NCBI RefSeq assembly: GCF_000959445.1
Contig: NZ_CP009631.1
Location: 310,001 to 374,000, forward strand
Source: Burkholderia vietnamiensis LMG 10929
Lineage (GTDB): Bacteria; Pseudomonadota; Gammaproteobacteria; Burkholderiales; Burkholderiaceae
Direction of reading: 5' to 3'
Length of the DNA: 64,000 bases
Part shown: piece after piece, positions 1 to 13,483 of the stretch
Position numbering within the stretch: the first letter of the stretch is position 1
How the letters are laid out: each line of letters begins with the position of its first letter
The notes under the pieces: model-generated
Told to the model about the DNA's origin: nothing
Seen by the model: only the letters and a program-made list of their open reading frames with translations
The model's database searches: none
Program-made: the position numbers and the translations under genes

Positions 1-121
1 ACTGATTTTCGAATGGTCGTGCTAAAACGCATCGTAGCGGCTCGCCCGTCCCGAGACAACAGGGTTAGATACCCACTTCCAACTTTCGATTGAATTCGTC
101 AGATCATATCGCGATGTTCGG

Positions 122-2197
122 TCAAATCCGTTCTACTTCTACCAGGCAATCGTAAAACGTCGCCGAATTGCCGAGATCGGTCAGCGCCTGACTCGTCACT
201 TCATTTGCGTTTCGGCCGTCCGCGGACAACTTCTTCCACCAGATCGACAAGCCCACGACCAGCCCCGCGCGCGCACGATCCGTGACCCTCGCGACGGCCT
301 GCATCGAGCCGCGGTCGTTGAAGATTCGCACCATGCCGCCATCGCCGATGCCGCGCGACTCGGCGTCCGCGGGATGGATGTCGAGGTGCGGCTCGCCTTC
401 CGTGTTGCGCAGGCTCTCGACGTTGACGAACGTGCTGTTCAGGAAGTGACGGGCCGGCGGCGAAATCATCGCGAGCGGGTAACGCGCGGCCAGTTCCGGC
501 GACGCCTCGGCCGACTCGTACGGCGGCAGATAATCCGGCACCGGATCCAGGCCCATTTGCTCGAGTCGCGCGCTGTGGAACTCGCATTTTCCGGACGGCG
601 TGCGGAAGCCGCCGTTTGCAAACGGCGCATCCGCGAGCTTGAGCTTCACCCAGCCCGCGTGCTTCAAGGTGTTCCAGTCGCTATCGAGCGTCGGGTCGTC
701 CCAGCGGAGCGCCGCCTGAGCGACTTCTTCGTCGCTGTGATAGAGCGCCGGCTCGTCGAGCCCCATGCTGCGCGCGATGCCGCGGAAAATCTCCGTGTTC
801 GGCCGCGCCTCGCCGACCGGCGGGATCGCGGGCAGGTTCGCCATCACGTAGGTGTGACCATACGATTTGTGGATGTCGAGATGCTCGAGTTGCGTCGTCG
901 CGGGCAGCACAATGTCGGCGAAATCGACTGTATCCGTCTGGAAGTGCTCCAGAACGACTGTGAACAGGTCCTCGCGCGCGAACCCCGCTGCTACCTTCGA
1001 CGAGTCCGGCGCGACGGCCACCGGGTTCGAGTTGTAGACGATCACCGCTTCCACCTTCGGCCCGAAGGCATCGTCGCCCGGATGCAGCAACGCGTCGCCA
1101 ATCGCGTTCATGTTGATGATGCGCGGCAACTTGTGCGGCCAGCCGGGGATGAGATCCGGGCGCAACAAGGCGGCATGATCGATCGGCGCGAATTCCGACG
1201 ACGACAGCAACAGCCCGCCGGCCCGATCGCGCCATGCGCCCGTGAGTGCGGGCAGGGATGCGATTGCACGCACTGCATTGCCGCCGCCGCGCACGCGCTG
1301 CATGCCGTAATTGAGGCGAATCGATGCCTTGCGCGTCGCGCCGTAGCGGCGCGCGAGCTCGATCAGTTCCGACGCGTCGATCCCGCAAATTTGGGCGACG
1401 CGTTCGGGCGGATAGGACAGCGCTCGCGCCTTCAGCGCCTCGAAGCCGACCGTATGGCGCGCGATGTAGTCGTGATCGAGCAGGTTCTCGGTAATTAGCA
1501 CATTCATCATGCCCAAGGCGAACGCGCCGTCGGTGCCCGGCTTCAGCGCGATGTGCTGATGACACTTCTCCGCAGTCAACGAGCGATACGGATCGATCGC
1601 GACCAGGCGCGCCCCGCGACGCTTGGCTTCCTGCGCGCGTGTCCAGAAATGCAGACTCGACGCAATTGGATTGGCGCCCCAGATGAGGATCAGCTCGCTT
1701 TCCTCGAAATGTTCGAGGTGCATGCCGATATTTCCGCCATACGTGTAGCGCAGCCCTGCCGTGCCGGCCGCCGCGCAGATTGTGCGCTCGAGCCGCGACG
1801 CGCCGATTTTGTGGAAGAACCGTTGAGCAATGCCTTCGCCCTGCACGAGGCCCATCGTTCCCGCATAGCTGTACGGCAGGATCGACTCCGGCGAGCGCGC
1901 GGCGATTTCGCCGAGGCGGCGGCCGATCTCGTCGAACGCTTCGTTCCAGGTGATCGGCGCAAAACGCCCTTCCCCCTTCGCGCCGATGCGCTTGAGCGGA
2001 ACGGTCAGACGGTCAGGATGATGAACGCGATCGGCATATCGGCTGACTTTCGTGCACAGCACGCCTTGGGTCGGCGGATGCTCGGGGTCGCCGGTGACCT
2101 TGATTGCCTTGCCGTTTTCGACGGTTACGCGCATCGCGCATGTGTCGGGACAATCGTGCGGGCAAACGGCCCGAGCTATCTGGGTAGCTCCGTTCAT
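122..2197 (-). CDS. Molybdopterin oxidoreductase, formate dehydrogenase-like (691 aa)
   Basis: This is a member of the Mo-bisPGD oxidoreductase family. An N-terminal four-cysteine cluster (C12, C16, C20, C48) fits a [4Fe-4S] site. The central molybdopterin-binding region includes IWGANPIASS and IVYNSNPVAV, and a C-terminal molydopterin dinucleotide-binding domain begins near YPLAMISPP. A cysteine in the ERTICAAAG segment is the likely Mo ligand. The length of 691 aa is typical for a complete cytoplasmic member without a Tat leader, and I see no signal peptide. No partner subunit or cofactor-insertion gene lies beside it in this window, so the substrate cannot be assigned. It is read towards the window edge, and the rRNA operon terminator lies upstream of it. 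Family is secure; the specific reaction is unknown. Confidence 0.85.
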   Translation of the reverse strand: MNGATQIARAVCPHDCPDTCAMRVTVENGKAIKVTGDPEHPPTQGVLCTKVSRYADRVHHPDRLTVPLKRIGAKGEGRFAPITWNEAFDEIGRRLGEIAARSPESILPYSYAGTMGLVQGEGIAQRFFHKIGASRLERTICAAAGTAGLRYTYGGNIGMHLEHFEESELILIWGANPIASSLHFWTRAQEAKRRGARLVAIDPYRSLTAEKCHQHIALKPGTDGAFALGMMNVLITENLLDHDYIARHTVGFEALKARALSYPPERVAQICGIDASELIELARRYGATRKASIRLNYGMQRVRGGGNAVRAIASLPALTGAWRDRAGGLLLSSSEFAPIDHAALLRPDLIPGWPHKLPRIINMNAIGDALLHPGDDAFGPKVEAVIVYNSNPVAVAPDSSKVAAGFAREDLFTVVLEHFQTDTVDFADIVLPATTQLEHLDIHKSYGHTYVMANLPAIPPVGEARPNTEIFRGIARSMGLDEPALYHSDEEVAQAALRWDDPTLDSDWNTLKHAGWVKLKLADAPFANGGFRTPSGKCEFHSARLEQMGLDPVPDYLPPYESAEASPELAARYPLAMISPPARHFLNSTFVNVESLRNTEGEPHLDIHPADAESRGIGDGGMVRIFNDRGSMQAVARVTDRARAGLVVGLSIWWKKLSADGRNANEVTSQALTDLGNSATFYDCLVEVERI

Positions 2198-2415
2198 CGT
2201 TCTGGATCCTGCATCGGGGGAGATTGGCAGATTCTACGTGGACGCCCTTGATCAGGCTTCACTTCATCCGAATTTCCTGATTGTCCGTCGGAAATCGGGA
2301 AGGGGGATGGAATTTTGTTGGTATGGGATAGGGCTTCGGTACCGACCTAGACACGGCGTTACACCACTGAAATGATGGCTTTAGTCGCGGTGAGATCGTA
2401 TTTTCAGAGCCACAA
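2198..2415. other. Intergenic gap upstream of the oxidoreductase
   Basis: No convincing gene is visible. It separates the oxidoreductase start from the rRNA operon terminator and must contain the oxidoreductase promoter, but I could not pick clear -35/-10 boxes. Confidence 0.5.
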
Positions 2416-2419
2416 ATGC

Positions 2420-2447
2420 AAAAACCCCCGCCTTTCGGGCGGGGGTT
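2420..2447 (-). terminator. Rho-independent terminator of the rRNA operon
   Basis: An 8-bp GC stem (CCCCCGCC/GGCGGGGG, loop of five, extended by two A-T pairs) is followed on the minus strand by a run of five T. It sits about 15 bases after the 3' end of 5S rRNA. Confidence 0.9.
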
Positions 2448-2461
2448 CTTGGCTTAGGGAG

Positions 2462-2574
2462 CCTGACGATTACCTACTTTCACACGGGAATCCGCACTAT
2501 CATCGGCGTAGAGTCGTTTCACGGTCCTGTTCGGGATGGGAAGGGGTGGGACCGACTCGCTATGGTCATCAGGC
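2462..2574 (-). rRNA. rrf: 5S ribosomal RNA
   Basis: On the minus strand the gene begins GCCTGATGACCATAGCGAG, contains the conserved CCCATCCCGAAC segment, and ends with the complementary CGTCAGGC. Both ends pair to form the terminal helix. It is the last gene of the rRNA operon, followed directly by the terminator. Ends are placed by recognised sequence and may be off by a few bases. Confidence 0.95.
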
Positions 2575-2731
2575 AAAGAGGGTTGTTCTGCTGGCGTGGC
2601 CAACAGAACCAATCTGGGAAGAAGCAGTAATCTTGAGTTGTGTGTATCACACACGAGAATCCAACATGTCGCTCTGGATCGCGACCAGTGCTTTCGCACG
2701 GCGCCGATCTACAAGGCAGACTTGTTATAGG
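2575..2731 (-). other. 23S-5S spacer
   Basis: Transcribed spacer of the rRNA operon. It carries the 3' half of the 23S processing stem (2717-2737). No tRNA is seen in it. Confidence 0.8.
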
Positions 2732-5610
<2,879 letters not shown>

Positions 5611-5895
5611 CTATAACGAGTCTGTCTCATCGACAGTCGCTACAGGTTGAGTTCTCGCGTTGTGCCGTATTCCAATTAGAGCCGAACATGAAGTTCGAAT
5701 CATCTTGAGATACATCGATACAATCACAACCCGGATAGTTTTCACGTCCATCTCAAGACGCTTCCACTATCCAAATTACTTACTTCTTCCAGATTGTTAA
5801 AGAACGACAGCCGATATGGTGTTACTCATATCACTCTGACTGGCTCAATCGCCAATGACAAAAGCTCGACGCGTCGAACGCTTGTCATTGAGGAT
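5611..5895 (-). other. tRNA-Ala to 23S spacer with boxA-like antitermination site
   Basis: Transcribed spacer. On the minus strand it reads CGTTCTTTAAC at 5806-5796, a boxA-like Nus antitermination element, and it carries the 5' half of the 23S processing stem next to the 23S start. Confidence 0.75.
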
Positions 5896-5971
5896 TGGTG
5901 GAGGCAGACGGGATCGAACCGACGACCCCCTGCTTGCAAAGCAGGTGCTCTCCCAGCTGAGCTATGCCCCC
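5896..5971 (-). tRNA. tRNA-Ala (anticodon TGC)
   Basis: A 76-base cloverleaf on the minus strand beginning GGGGGCATAGCTCAGCTGGG and ending with encoded CCA. The anticodon loop reads CTTTGCAAG (TGC). It lies in the 16S-23S spacer, as is usual for beta-proteobacteria. Confidence 0.97.
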
Positions 5972-6009
5972 ATGAGTACAGATGCCTCAGGGTGTTACCG
6001 CCAGACAAA

Positions 6010-6086
6010 TGGTGGGTCTGGTTGGATTCGAACCAACGACCCCCGCCTTATCAAGACGGTGCTCTAACCGACTGAGCTACAGACCC
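6010..6086 (-). tRNA. tRNA-Ile (anticodon GAT)
   Basis: A 77-base cloverleaf on the minus strand beginning GGGTCTGTAGCTCAGTCGG and ending with encoded CCA. The anticodon loop reads CTTGATAAG (GAT). It precedes tRNA-Ala in the 16S-23S spacer. Confidence 0.97.
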
Positions 6087-6149
6087 CTGAGTCTGTCTTT
6101 AAATTTACAGCCGATAAGCGTGAGCGCTCAACTTTGCGAGAAGCTCTGG

Positions 6150-7681
<1,532 letters not shown>

Positions 7682-7868
7682 TAAACCTGTTACTGTTTTC
7701 GGTTCCGTTAAGAACCGGTCGCTCACTCAAAGCTGACAGGTATATGAATCTCTTCATAAACCTGACTTACTTTAGTGTGAGACTCTTGATACTTTCGCTT
7801 TCTGATCCGAAGATCAGCCCGCTTCCATCAAGCGCCCACACTTATCGGCTGTTAATTTTTAAAGAGCA
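7682..7868 (-). promoter_or_regulatory. rRNA leader with boxA
   Basis: The transcribed leader upstream of 16S contains a boxA element TGCTCTTTA (7868-7860, minus strand) for Nus-factor antitermination. It also carries the 5' half of the 16S processing stem (7828-7852) and a UUCG-capped hairpin CTGATC/GATCAG near 7803-7818. Confidence 0.85.
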
Positions 7869-7928
7869 TTTCTGCGAGGAACTTCGTGTTTCTCAGCAGC
7901 GCTGCGTTTTCAGCAGCAGAGAAGCGAG

Positions 7929-7957
7929 ATTATGAACCGTCTTTCTTCACTCGTCAA
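7929..7957 (-). promoter_or_regulatory. rRNA operon promoter
   Basis: On the minus strand, -35 TTGACG (7957-7952) and -10 CATAAT (7934-7929) are separated by exactly 17 bases. A C/G-rich discriminator (CTCGC) follows and A/T-rich sequence (TTCAAAAAG) lies just upstream, as expected of a strong, growth-rate-controlled rRNA promoter. The region from here to 8141 holds no gene that I can support. Confidence 0.85.
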
Positions 7958-8141
7958 CAACTTTTTGAACTGCTTCGTTGTGACGGTGAGGGGTTCAGCT
8001 TCGTGTGCGTTCGGGTCACTACAACCACCCCAACCGCACCGCTTCCCTTCTTCTCCCGCGCCGCGTTTCCGGTAGCGCGAAAGAGGCGTGATTCTATGCA
8101 CCCGCCCCTCGCAATGCAACCCCTTTTGTGAAAATATTTTG

Positions 8142-8172
8142 AAAAAGCCCCGCACGCTGCCGCGTGCGGGGC
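8142..8172 (-). terminator. Terminator of paaF
   Basis: Stem GCCCCGCACGC/GCGTGCGGGGC with a four-base loop, followed on the minus strand by TTTTTC. It lies about 70 bases downstream of the paaF stop codon. Confidence 0.9.
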
Positions 8173-8242
8173 TTCAGGTCCGACACGTCGGATACCGCTG
8201 ATTGCGTTCGTTAGGCAGCGCGTGGCGCTGCCGTCGCCCGAG

Positions 8243-9019
8243 TCAGCGGTTCTTGAATACCGGCTTCCGCTTCTCGACGAATGCCGCCATCCCTTCCTTC
8301 TGATCTTCCGTCGCAAACAGCGAATGGAACAGGCGGCGCTCGAAGTGGACGCCCTCGGCCAGCGTTGTCTCGTACGCGCGATTCACCGACTCCTTCACCA
8401 TCATGACTGCCGGCAGCGAAAACTCGGCGATCGTCGTCGCAGCCGCAACCGCTTCGTCGAGGAGTTTGTCGGCCGGCAGCACACGCGACACGAGCCCGGC
8501 GCGCTCGGCTTCGGCCGCATCCATGAAACGTGCAGTCAGGCACATGTCCATGGCCTTCGCCTTCGAGACCGCGCGCGGCAGACGCTGCGTGCCGCCGGCG
8601 CCAGGCATCACGCCCAGCTTGATCTCCGGCTGGCCGAACTTGGCCGTATCGGCCGCGAAGATGATGTCGCACATCATCGCGAGTTCGCAGCCGCCACCGA
8701 GCGCAAACCCCGCCACGGCCGCAATGATCGGCTTGCGGATCTCGCGGACGGTCTCCCAGTTACGCGTGATGTAGTCGCCGCGGTACACATCCATATACGA
8801 ATAGGTGGCCATCATGCCGATGTCGGCGCCGGCCGCGAACGCCTTCTCGCTGCCCGTCACGACGATCGCGCCGATTTCGTCGTCTGCGTCGAACGCCTTC
8901 AGCGCCGCACCCAACTCATCCATCAACGCATCGTTCAGCGCATTGAGCGCCTTCGGACGGTTGAGCGTGATCAATCCGACTCGCCCTCGGGTCTCCACCA
9001 GGATGTTCTCGTAAGACAT
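8243..9019 (-). CDS. paaF: Enoyl-CoA hydratase, phenylacetate pathway (258 aa)
   Basis: A crotonase-fold enoyl-CoA hydratase. The oxyanion-hole segments are AFAAGADI and GFALGGGCE. Both catalytic glutamates are present, E112 and E132, 20 residues apart as in mammalian crotonase. The length of 258 aa matches the family. The start follows AGGAGAAATAG, a good ribosome-binding site. It is divergent from paaN, so it very likely hydrates 2,3-dehydroadipyl-CoA in phenylacetate breakdown, although a general beta-oxidation role cannot be excluded from sequence. A strong terminator follows, so it is probably transcribed alone from the shared divergent control region. Confidence 0.85.
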   Translation of the reverse strand: MSYENILVETRGRVGLITLNRPKALNALNDALMDELGAALKAFDADDEIGAIVVTGSEKAFAAGADIGMMATYSYMDVYRGDYITRNWETVREIRKPIIAAVAGFALGGGCELAMMCDIIFAADTAKFGQPEIKLGVMPGAGGTQRLPRAVSKAKAMDMCLTARFMDAAEAERAGLVSRVLPADKLLDEAVAAATTIAEFSLPAVMMVKESVNRAYETTLAEGVHFERRLFHSLFATEDQKEGMAAFVEKRKPVFKNR

Positions 9020-9148
9020 CTATTTCTCCTCGATCAATGAAATGAGAAACGCCTCGCACACGCGAATAGTTTGATGCTAACATTCTCCGACCAACCGGTC
9101 GGTTAATTAATCGATCCAACCCTTCTCACTGTCCATCAGGCTGCCGTC
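9020..9148. promoter_or_regulatory. paaF-paaN divergent control region with palindrome
   Basis: It contains the imperfect palindrome ACCAACCGGTCGGT (9090-9103, one mismatched pair), centred on ACCGGT. This looks like a TetR-family operator. From memory, the B. cenocepacia paa genes are controlled by the TetR-type repressor PaaR through such a repeat, but PaaR is not encoded in this window. The bases 5' of paaN are A/T-rich (GGTTAATTAATCG). Confidence 0.65.
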
Positions 9149-10855
9149 ATGACCCATGCACTGTTCACGAAGCACGAAGACACGCTGAAACACGCCCTCG
9201 CCGCCATCGAGAGCCGCGGGTACTGGAGCCCGTTTGCGGAAATGCCGAGTCCCAAAGTGTACGGGGAAAGCGCGAACGCCGATGGCGAAGCCGCGTTCAA
9301 AGCGCATCTCGGCAGCGTGTTCGAGCTCGACCAGCCGGCGTCCGGCGGGACCGTCGGCGCGGAGCAGTCGCCATACGGGATCCCGCTCGACATCCGCTAT
9401 CCAAAATCGACGCCCGACGAGTTGATCGCCGCGGCAGCCGCGGCCCAACGTCAATGGCGTGAAGCCGGCGCGAGCGCATGGATCGGCGTCAGCCTCGAAA
9501 TCCTGGCACGGCTGAATCGCGCGAGCTTCGAGATCGCCTACAGCGTGATGCATACGACGGGCCAAGCCTTCATGATGGCATTCCAGGCCGGCGGCCCGCA
9601 CGCGCAGGATCGCGCGCTCGAAGCGGTCGCCTATGCCTGGGACGAGCTGCGCCGCATCCCCGCCGATGCGCATTGGGAAAAGCCGCAGGGCAAGAACCCG
9701 CCGCTCGCGATGCACAAGCGCTATACGATCGTCCCGCGCGGCACCGGCCTCGTGCTCGGCTGCTGCACGTTCCCGACCTGGAATGGCTACCCCGGCCTGT
9801 TCGCCGACCTCGCCACCGGCAACACGGTGATCGTCAAGCCGCACCCGGGCGCGATCCTGCCGCTCGCGATCACGGTCCGCATCGCCCGCGACGTGTTGCG
9901 CGAAGCCGGCTTCGATCCGAATGTCGTCACGCTGCTCGCGACCGAGCCGAACGACGGCGCGCTCGTGCAGGACCTCGCGCTGCGCCCCGAAATCAAGCTG
10001 ATCGACTTCACCGGCAGTACGCAGAACGGCACGTGGCTCGAACGCCATGCTCACCAGGCGCAGGTGTACACGGAGAAAGCCGGCGTCAACCAGATCGTGA
10101 TCGACTCGACCGACGACCTCAAGGCCGCGGCCAAGAACATCGCGTTCTCGCTGGCGCTGTACTCCGGCCAGATGTGCACGGCGCCGCAAAACATCTACGT
10201 ACCGCGCGACGGCATCCAGACCGCGGATGGCCATGCGAGCTTCGACGACGTCGCCCAGGCCATCGCCGGCGCCGTGCAGAAGCTGACCGGCGACGCTGCA
10301 CGCTCCGTCGAGCTGATCGGCGCGATCCAGAACGAAGGCGTGAGCGCGCGCATCGACGACGCCCGCAAGCTCGGCCGCGTGCTCGCCGACAGCCAGACGC
10401 TCGTGCATCCCACCTTCGCCAACGCTCGCGTGCGCACGCCGCTCGTGATGCACCTCGACGTGGCTGACCGCGCGAAGTTCACGCAGGAGTGGTTCGGCCC
10501 GATCTCGTTCGTGATCGCGACCGACTCGACCGCGCAGTCGCTCGATCTCGCCGGCGAGATCGCTGCCCAACACGGCGCGCTGACGCTGTCCGTCTACAGC
10601 ACCGACGCCAACGTGCTCGACGCTGCGCACGAAGCGGCGATTCGCGGCGGCGTCGCGCTGTCGATCAACCTGACGGGCGGCGTATTCGTCAACCAGTCGG
10701 CCGCGTTCTCGGACTTCCACGGCACCGGCGCGAACCCGGCCGCCAACGCGGCACTGGCCGACCCGGCGTTCGTCGCCAACCGGTTCCGCGTCGTGCAAAG
10801 CCGAGTGCATGTTGCACCGAAGGCGGCGCCCGCGGAAGCTGGCCATACGGCATAA
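9149..10855 (+). CDS. paaN: PaaN-type aldehyde dehydrogenase (568 aa)
   Basis: An aldehyde dehydrogenase-superfamily protein of the phenylacetate pathway. It should oxidise the 3-oxo-5,6-dehydrosuberyl-CoA semialdehyde made on ring opening. The catalytic cysteine is C343 (SGQMCTAPQN), the general base is probably E309 (YTEKAG), and the NAD-binding FTGS motif is at 287-290. At 568 aa it lacks the C-terminal MaoC-like hydratase domain of the bifunctional E. coli PaaZ (about 680 aa). The oxepin-CoA hydrolase step must therefore be done by another protein. It is the first gene of the paaN-J-G-I-K block, and a palindromic operator candidate lies just upstream. Some Burkholderia papers call this gene paaZ. 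Confidence 0.88.
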   Translation: MTHALFTKHEDTLKHALAAIESRGYWSPFAEMPSPKVYGESANADGEAAFKAHLGSVFELDQPASGGTVGAEQSPYGIPLDIRYPKSTPDELIAAAAAAQRQWREAGASAWIGVSLEILARLNRASFEIAYSVMHTTGQAFMMAFQAGGPHAQDRALEAVAYAWDELRRIPADAHWEKPQGKNPPLAMHKRYTIVPRGTGLVLGCCTFPTWNGYPGLFADLATGNTVIVKPHPGAILPLAITVRIARDVLREAGFDPNVVTLLATEPNDGALVQDLALRPEIKLIDFTGSTQNGTWLERHAHQAQVYTEKAGVNQIVIDSTDDLKAAAKNIAFSLALYSGQMCTAPQNIYVPRDGIQTADGHASFDDVAQAIAGAVQKLTGDAARSVELIGAIQNEGVSARIDDARKLGRVLADSQTLVHPTFANARVRTPLVMHLDVADRAKFTQEWFGPISFVIATDSTAQSLDLAGEIAAQHGALTLSVYSTDANVLDAAHEAAIRGGVALSINLTGGVFVNQSAAFSDFHGTGANPAANAALADPAFVANRFRVVQSRVHVAPKAAPAEAGHTA

Positions 10856-10898
10856 GCCGAACGGCCGAGGTGCAAATTCGGCCACGTTCTCTACCATG

Positions 10899-10926
10899 AA
10901 CGAATCCGCCAACCGGCGGGTTCGTT
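10899..10926 (+). repeat. Inverted repeat between paaN and paaJ
   Basis: Twelve-base arms AACGAATCCGCC and GGCGGGTTCGTT pair with one mismatch around the loop AACC. No proper T-run follows (GCACATCG). It may be a leaky terminator, an mRNA-processing hairpin or a second regulator site; the sequence alone does not decide. Confidence 0.7.
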
Positions 10927-10951
10927 GCACATCGACACGCCCGACACTCCC

Positions 10952-12154
10952 ATGACCGACGCCTACATCTGCGACGCGATTCGCACCCCCATCGGCCGCT
11001 ACGGCGGCGCCCTGAAAGACGTTCGAGCCGACGATCTCGGCGCGGTGCCGATCAGCGCGCTGATCGAACGTAACCGCGACGTCGACTGGACCGCGCTCGA
11101 CGACGTGATCTACGGTTGCGCGAACCAGGCCGGCGAAGACAACCGCAACGTCGCGCGCATGTCGGCGCTGCTCGCCGGCCTGCCGAGCGCCGTGCCCGGC
11201 ACGACGCTGAACCGGCTGTGCGGCTCCGGCATGGACGCCGTCGGCACGGCCGCGCGCGCGATCAAGGCCGGCGAGGCGCGCCTGATGATCGCGGGCGGCG
11301 TCGAAAGCATGACGCGCGCGCCGTTCGTGATAGGCAAGGCCGCCAGCGCGTTCGCCCGCCAGGCCGACATATTCGACACGACGATCGGCTGGCGTTTCGT
11401 CAATCCGCTGATGAAGCAGCGATACGGCGTCGATTCGATGCCGGAGACGGCCGAGAACGTCGCGGTCGATTACGACATCAGCCGCGCCGACCAGGATCTG
11501 TTCGCGTTGCGCAGCCAGCAGAAGGCCGCGCGTGCGCAGCAGGACGGCACGCTCGCGGCGGAAATAGTCGCGGTGACGATTCCGCAGAAGAAGGGCGACG
11601 CCGTCGTCGTGTCACGGGACGAGCACCCGCGCGAAACGTCGCTCGACGCGCTTGCCAAGCTCAAGGGCGTCGTCCGTCCCGACGGCTCGGTGACGGCCGG
11701 CAACGCGTCCGGCGTCAACGACGGCGCCTGCGCGCTGCTGCTCGCCAACGCGCAGGCCGCCGATCAATACGGGCTGCGCCGCCGCGCACGCGTCGTCGGC
11801 ATGGCGACGGCCGGCGTCGAGCCGCGCGTGATGGGGATCGGTCCGGCGCCCGCGACGCAGAAGCTGTTGCGTCAGCTCGGCATGTCGATCGACCAGTTCG
11901 ACGTGATCGAACTGAACGAAGCATTCGCGTCGCAAGGTCTTGCGGTGCTGCGCATGCTCGGGGTCGCCGACGACGATCCGCGCGTGAACCCGAACGGCGG
12001 TGCGATCGCGCTCGGCCATCCGCTCGGCGCATCGGGCGCCCGGCTGGTGACCACCGCGCTTCATCAACTGGAGCGCATCGGCGGCCGCTTCGCGCTCTGC
12101 ACGATGTGCATCGGCGTCGGCCAGGGCATCGCGATCGCGATCGAACGCGTGTAA
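10952..12154 (+). CDS. paaJ: 3-oxoadipyl-CoA / 3-oxo-5,6-dehydrosuberyl-CoA thiolase (400 aa)
   Basis: A type II (degradative) thiolase with all three active-site residues: C90 (NRLCGSG), H356 (GHPLGASG) and C386 (TMCIGVGQG). It cleaves the 3-oxoacyl-CoA intermediates of phenylacetate degradation to acetyl-CoA and, finally, succinyl-CoA. I chose the ATG at 10952 ([15 protein letters not shown]) over the upstream ATG at 10925. It gives the usual 400-residue length, and the upstream ATG overlaps the inverted repeat. The near-identical protocatechuate-pathway thiolase PcaF is an alternative name, but the neighbours favour paaJ. Confidence 0.88.
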   Translation: MTDAYICDAIRTPIGRYGGALKDVRADDLGAVPISALIERNRDVDWTALDDVIYGCANQAGEDNRNVARMSALLAGLPSAVPGTTLNRLCGSGMDAVGTAARAIKAGEARLMIAGGVESMTRAPFVIGKAASAFARQADIFDTTIGWRFVNPLMKQRYGVDSMPETAENVAVDYDISRADQDLFALRSQQKAARAQQDGTLAAEIVAVTIPQKKGDAVVVSRDEHPRETSLDALAKLKGVVRPDGSVTAGNASGVNDGACALLLANAQAADQYGLRRRARVVGMATAGVEPRVMGIGPAPATQKLLRQLGMSIDQFDVIELNEAFASQGLAVLRMLGVADDDPRVNPNGGAIALGHPLGASGARLVTTALHQLERIGGRFALCTMCIGVGQGIAIAIERV

Positions 12155-12199
12155 CCGGCTCGCCGCGCGCCTATAACGAAGTCATGAAGGAGACACTGC

Positions 12200-12991
12200 A
12201 TGTCATATGACGCGATCCAGCTGGAGTTCGATCGGGCCGCGAACGTGGCCACGGTCACCCTCAACCGTCCGGACAAGCTGAACAGCTTCACGCGCGCGAT
12301 GCATCGCGAATTGCAGGCCGCGCTCGATGAGGTCGAGAAAGCCGGCGCCCGCGCGCTGATCCTGACCGGCGCGGGCCGCGGCTTCTGCGCGGGCCAGGAC
12401 CTTGCCGATCTCGACTTCACGCCCGGCGCTTCGACCGATCTGGGCGCGCTGATCGACGAGCATTTCAATCCGCTGATCCGTCGCCTGCAGCGCATGCCGA
12501 TTCCGGTCATCGCGGCCGTGAACGGCACGGCCGCCGGCGCGGGCGCGAACCTGGCGCTCGCGTGCGACCTGGTGTTCGCCGCCCGCTCGAGCAGCTTCAT
12601 CCAGGCGTTCGTGAAGATCGGCCTCGTGCCCGACTCGGGCGGCACGTGGTTCCTGCCGCAGCGCATCGGCATGGCGCGCGCGCTCGGATTGGCACTGACA
12701 GGCGACAAACTCGGCGCCGAGCAGGCCGAGCAATGGGGCTTGATCTGGCGCGCGGTCGACGACGATACGCTTGCCGCGTCGGTCCGTCAGGTCGCTAACC
12801 AGCTCGCCCAGCAGCCGACGCTCGCGATCGCATCGATCAAGCAATCGATGCGCGACAGCATCAGCAACACGCTCGACCAGCAACTCGACGTCGAGCGCGA
12901 CCTGCAGCGCAAGCTCGGCCAGTCGTACGACTATTCGGAAGGCGTCAAGGCGTTCATCGAGAAGCGCGCGCCGCGCTTCGAGGGGCGTTGA
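12200..12991 (+). CDS. paaG: 1,2-epoxyphenylacetyl-CoA isomerase (263 aa)
   Basis: A crotonase-superfamily protein that isomerises ring-1,2-epoxyphenylacetyl-CoA to the oxepin. The oxyanion-hole segments CAGQDLAD and AAGAGANLAL are present. The first hydratase glutamate is replaced by N117, while an aspartate (D145, GLVPDSGGTW) is kept in the active site, as in PaaG isomerases rather than true hydratases. A good ribosome-binding site (GAAGGAGACACTGC) precedes the ATG. The paaI start is one base after its stop, so the two are surely co-translated from one mRNA. Confidence 0.88.
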   Translation: MSYDAIQLEFDRAANVATVTLNRPDKLNSFTRAMHRELQAALDEVEKAGARALILTGAGRGFCAGQDLADLDFTPGASTDLGALIDEHFNPLIRRLQRMPIPVIAAVNGTAAGAGANLALACDLVFAARSSSFIQAFVKIGLVPDSGGTWFLPQRIGMARALGLALTGDKLGAEQAEQWGLIWRAVDDDTLAASVRQVANQLAQQPTLAIASIKQSMRDSISNTLDQQLDVERDLQRKLGQSYDYSEGVKAFIEKRAPRFEGR

Positions 12992-12992
12992 C

Positions 12993-13445
12993 ATGACAGC
13001 CGCCCTTCACCCACTCGACCCCGATGCGCTCGCGCGCGCGACTGCGCAGGCCATGTACGAGACGGACGCCTGCAGCCGTGCGTTCGGCATGGAAATCGCC
13101 GAGGTGCGCGCCGGCTACGCACGTCTGCACATGCGCGTGCGGCCGGAATTCCTGAACGGGCATCAGACCTGCCACGGCGGCATCATCTTCACGCTCGCCG
13201 ACTCGACGTTCGCGTTCGCATGCAATTCGTACAACCTGAATACCGTTGCGGCCGGCTGCTCGATCGAGTACCTGCGGCCGGTCCACGGCAACGACGTGCT
13301 GACGGCCGAGGCAACCGAGCAGACGCGCAGCGGCCGGCACGGCATCTACGACGTGCGCGTCATGAATCAGGCCGGCGAGACCGTCGCGATGTTTCGCGGC
13401 AAGTCGGCGCAAATCAAGGGCACGGTGCTGCCTGAAGATCGCTGA
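12993..13445 (+). CDS. paaI: Phenylacetyl-CoA pathway thioesterase PaaI (150 aa)
   Basis: A small hotdog-fold acyl-CoA thioesterase. The signature NGHQTCHGG (residues 55-63) and the catalytic aspartate D70 (FTLADSTFAFA) are present. In the pathway it hydrolyses stalled ring-hydroxylated CoA esters and so frees CoA. The start at 12993 gives a 150-residue protein of normal family length. An in-frame upstream extension to 12771 would lie inside paaG and is not credible. It is tightly packed between paaG and paaK. Confidence 0.88.
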   Translation: MTAALHPLDPDALARATAQAMYETDACSRAFGMEIAEVRAGYARLHMRVRPEFLNGHQTCHGGIIFTLADSTFAFACNSYNLNTVAAGCSIEYLRPVHGNDVLTAEATEQTRSGRHGIYDVRVMNQAGETVAMFRGKSAQIKGTVLPEDR

Positions 13446-13483
13446 CGCCCGCGGCTCGCACATAACAAACACTGGAGACACGC

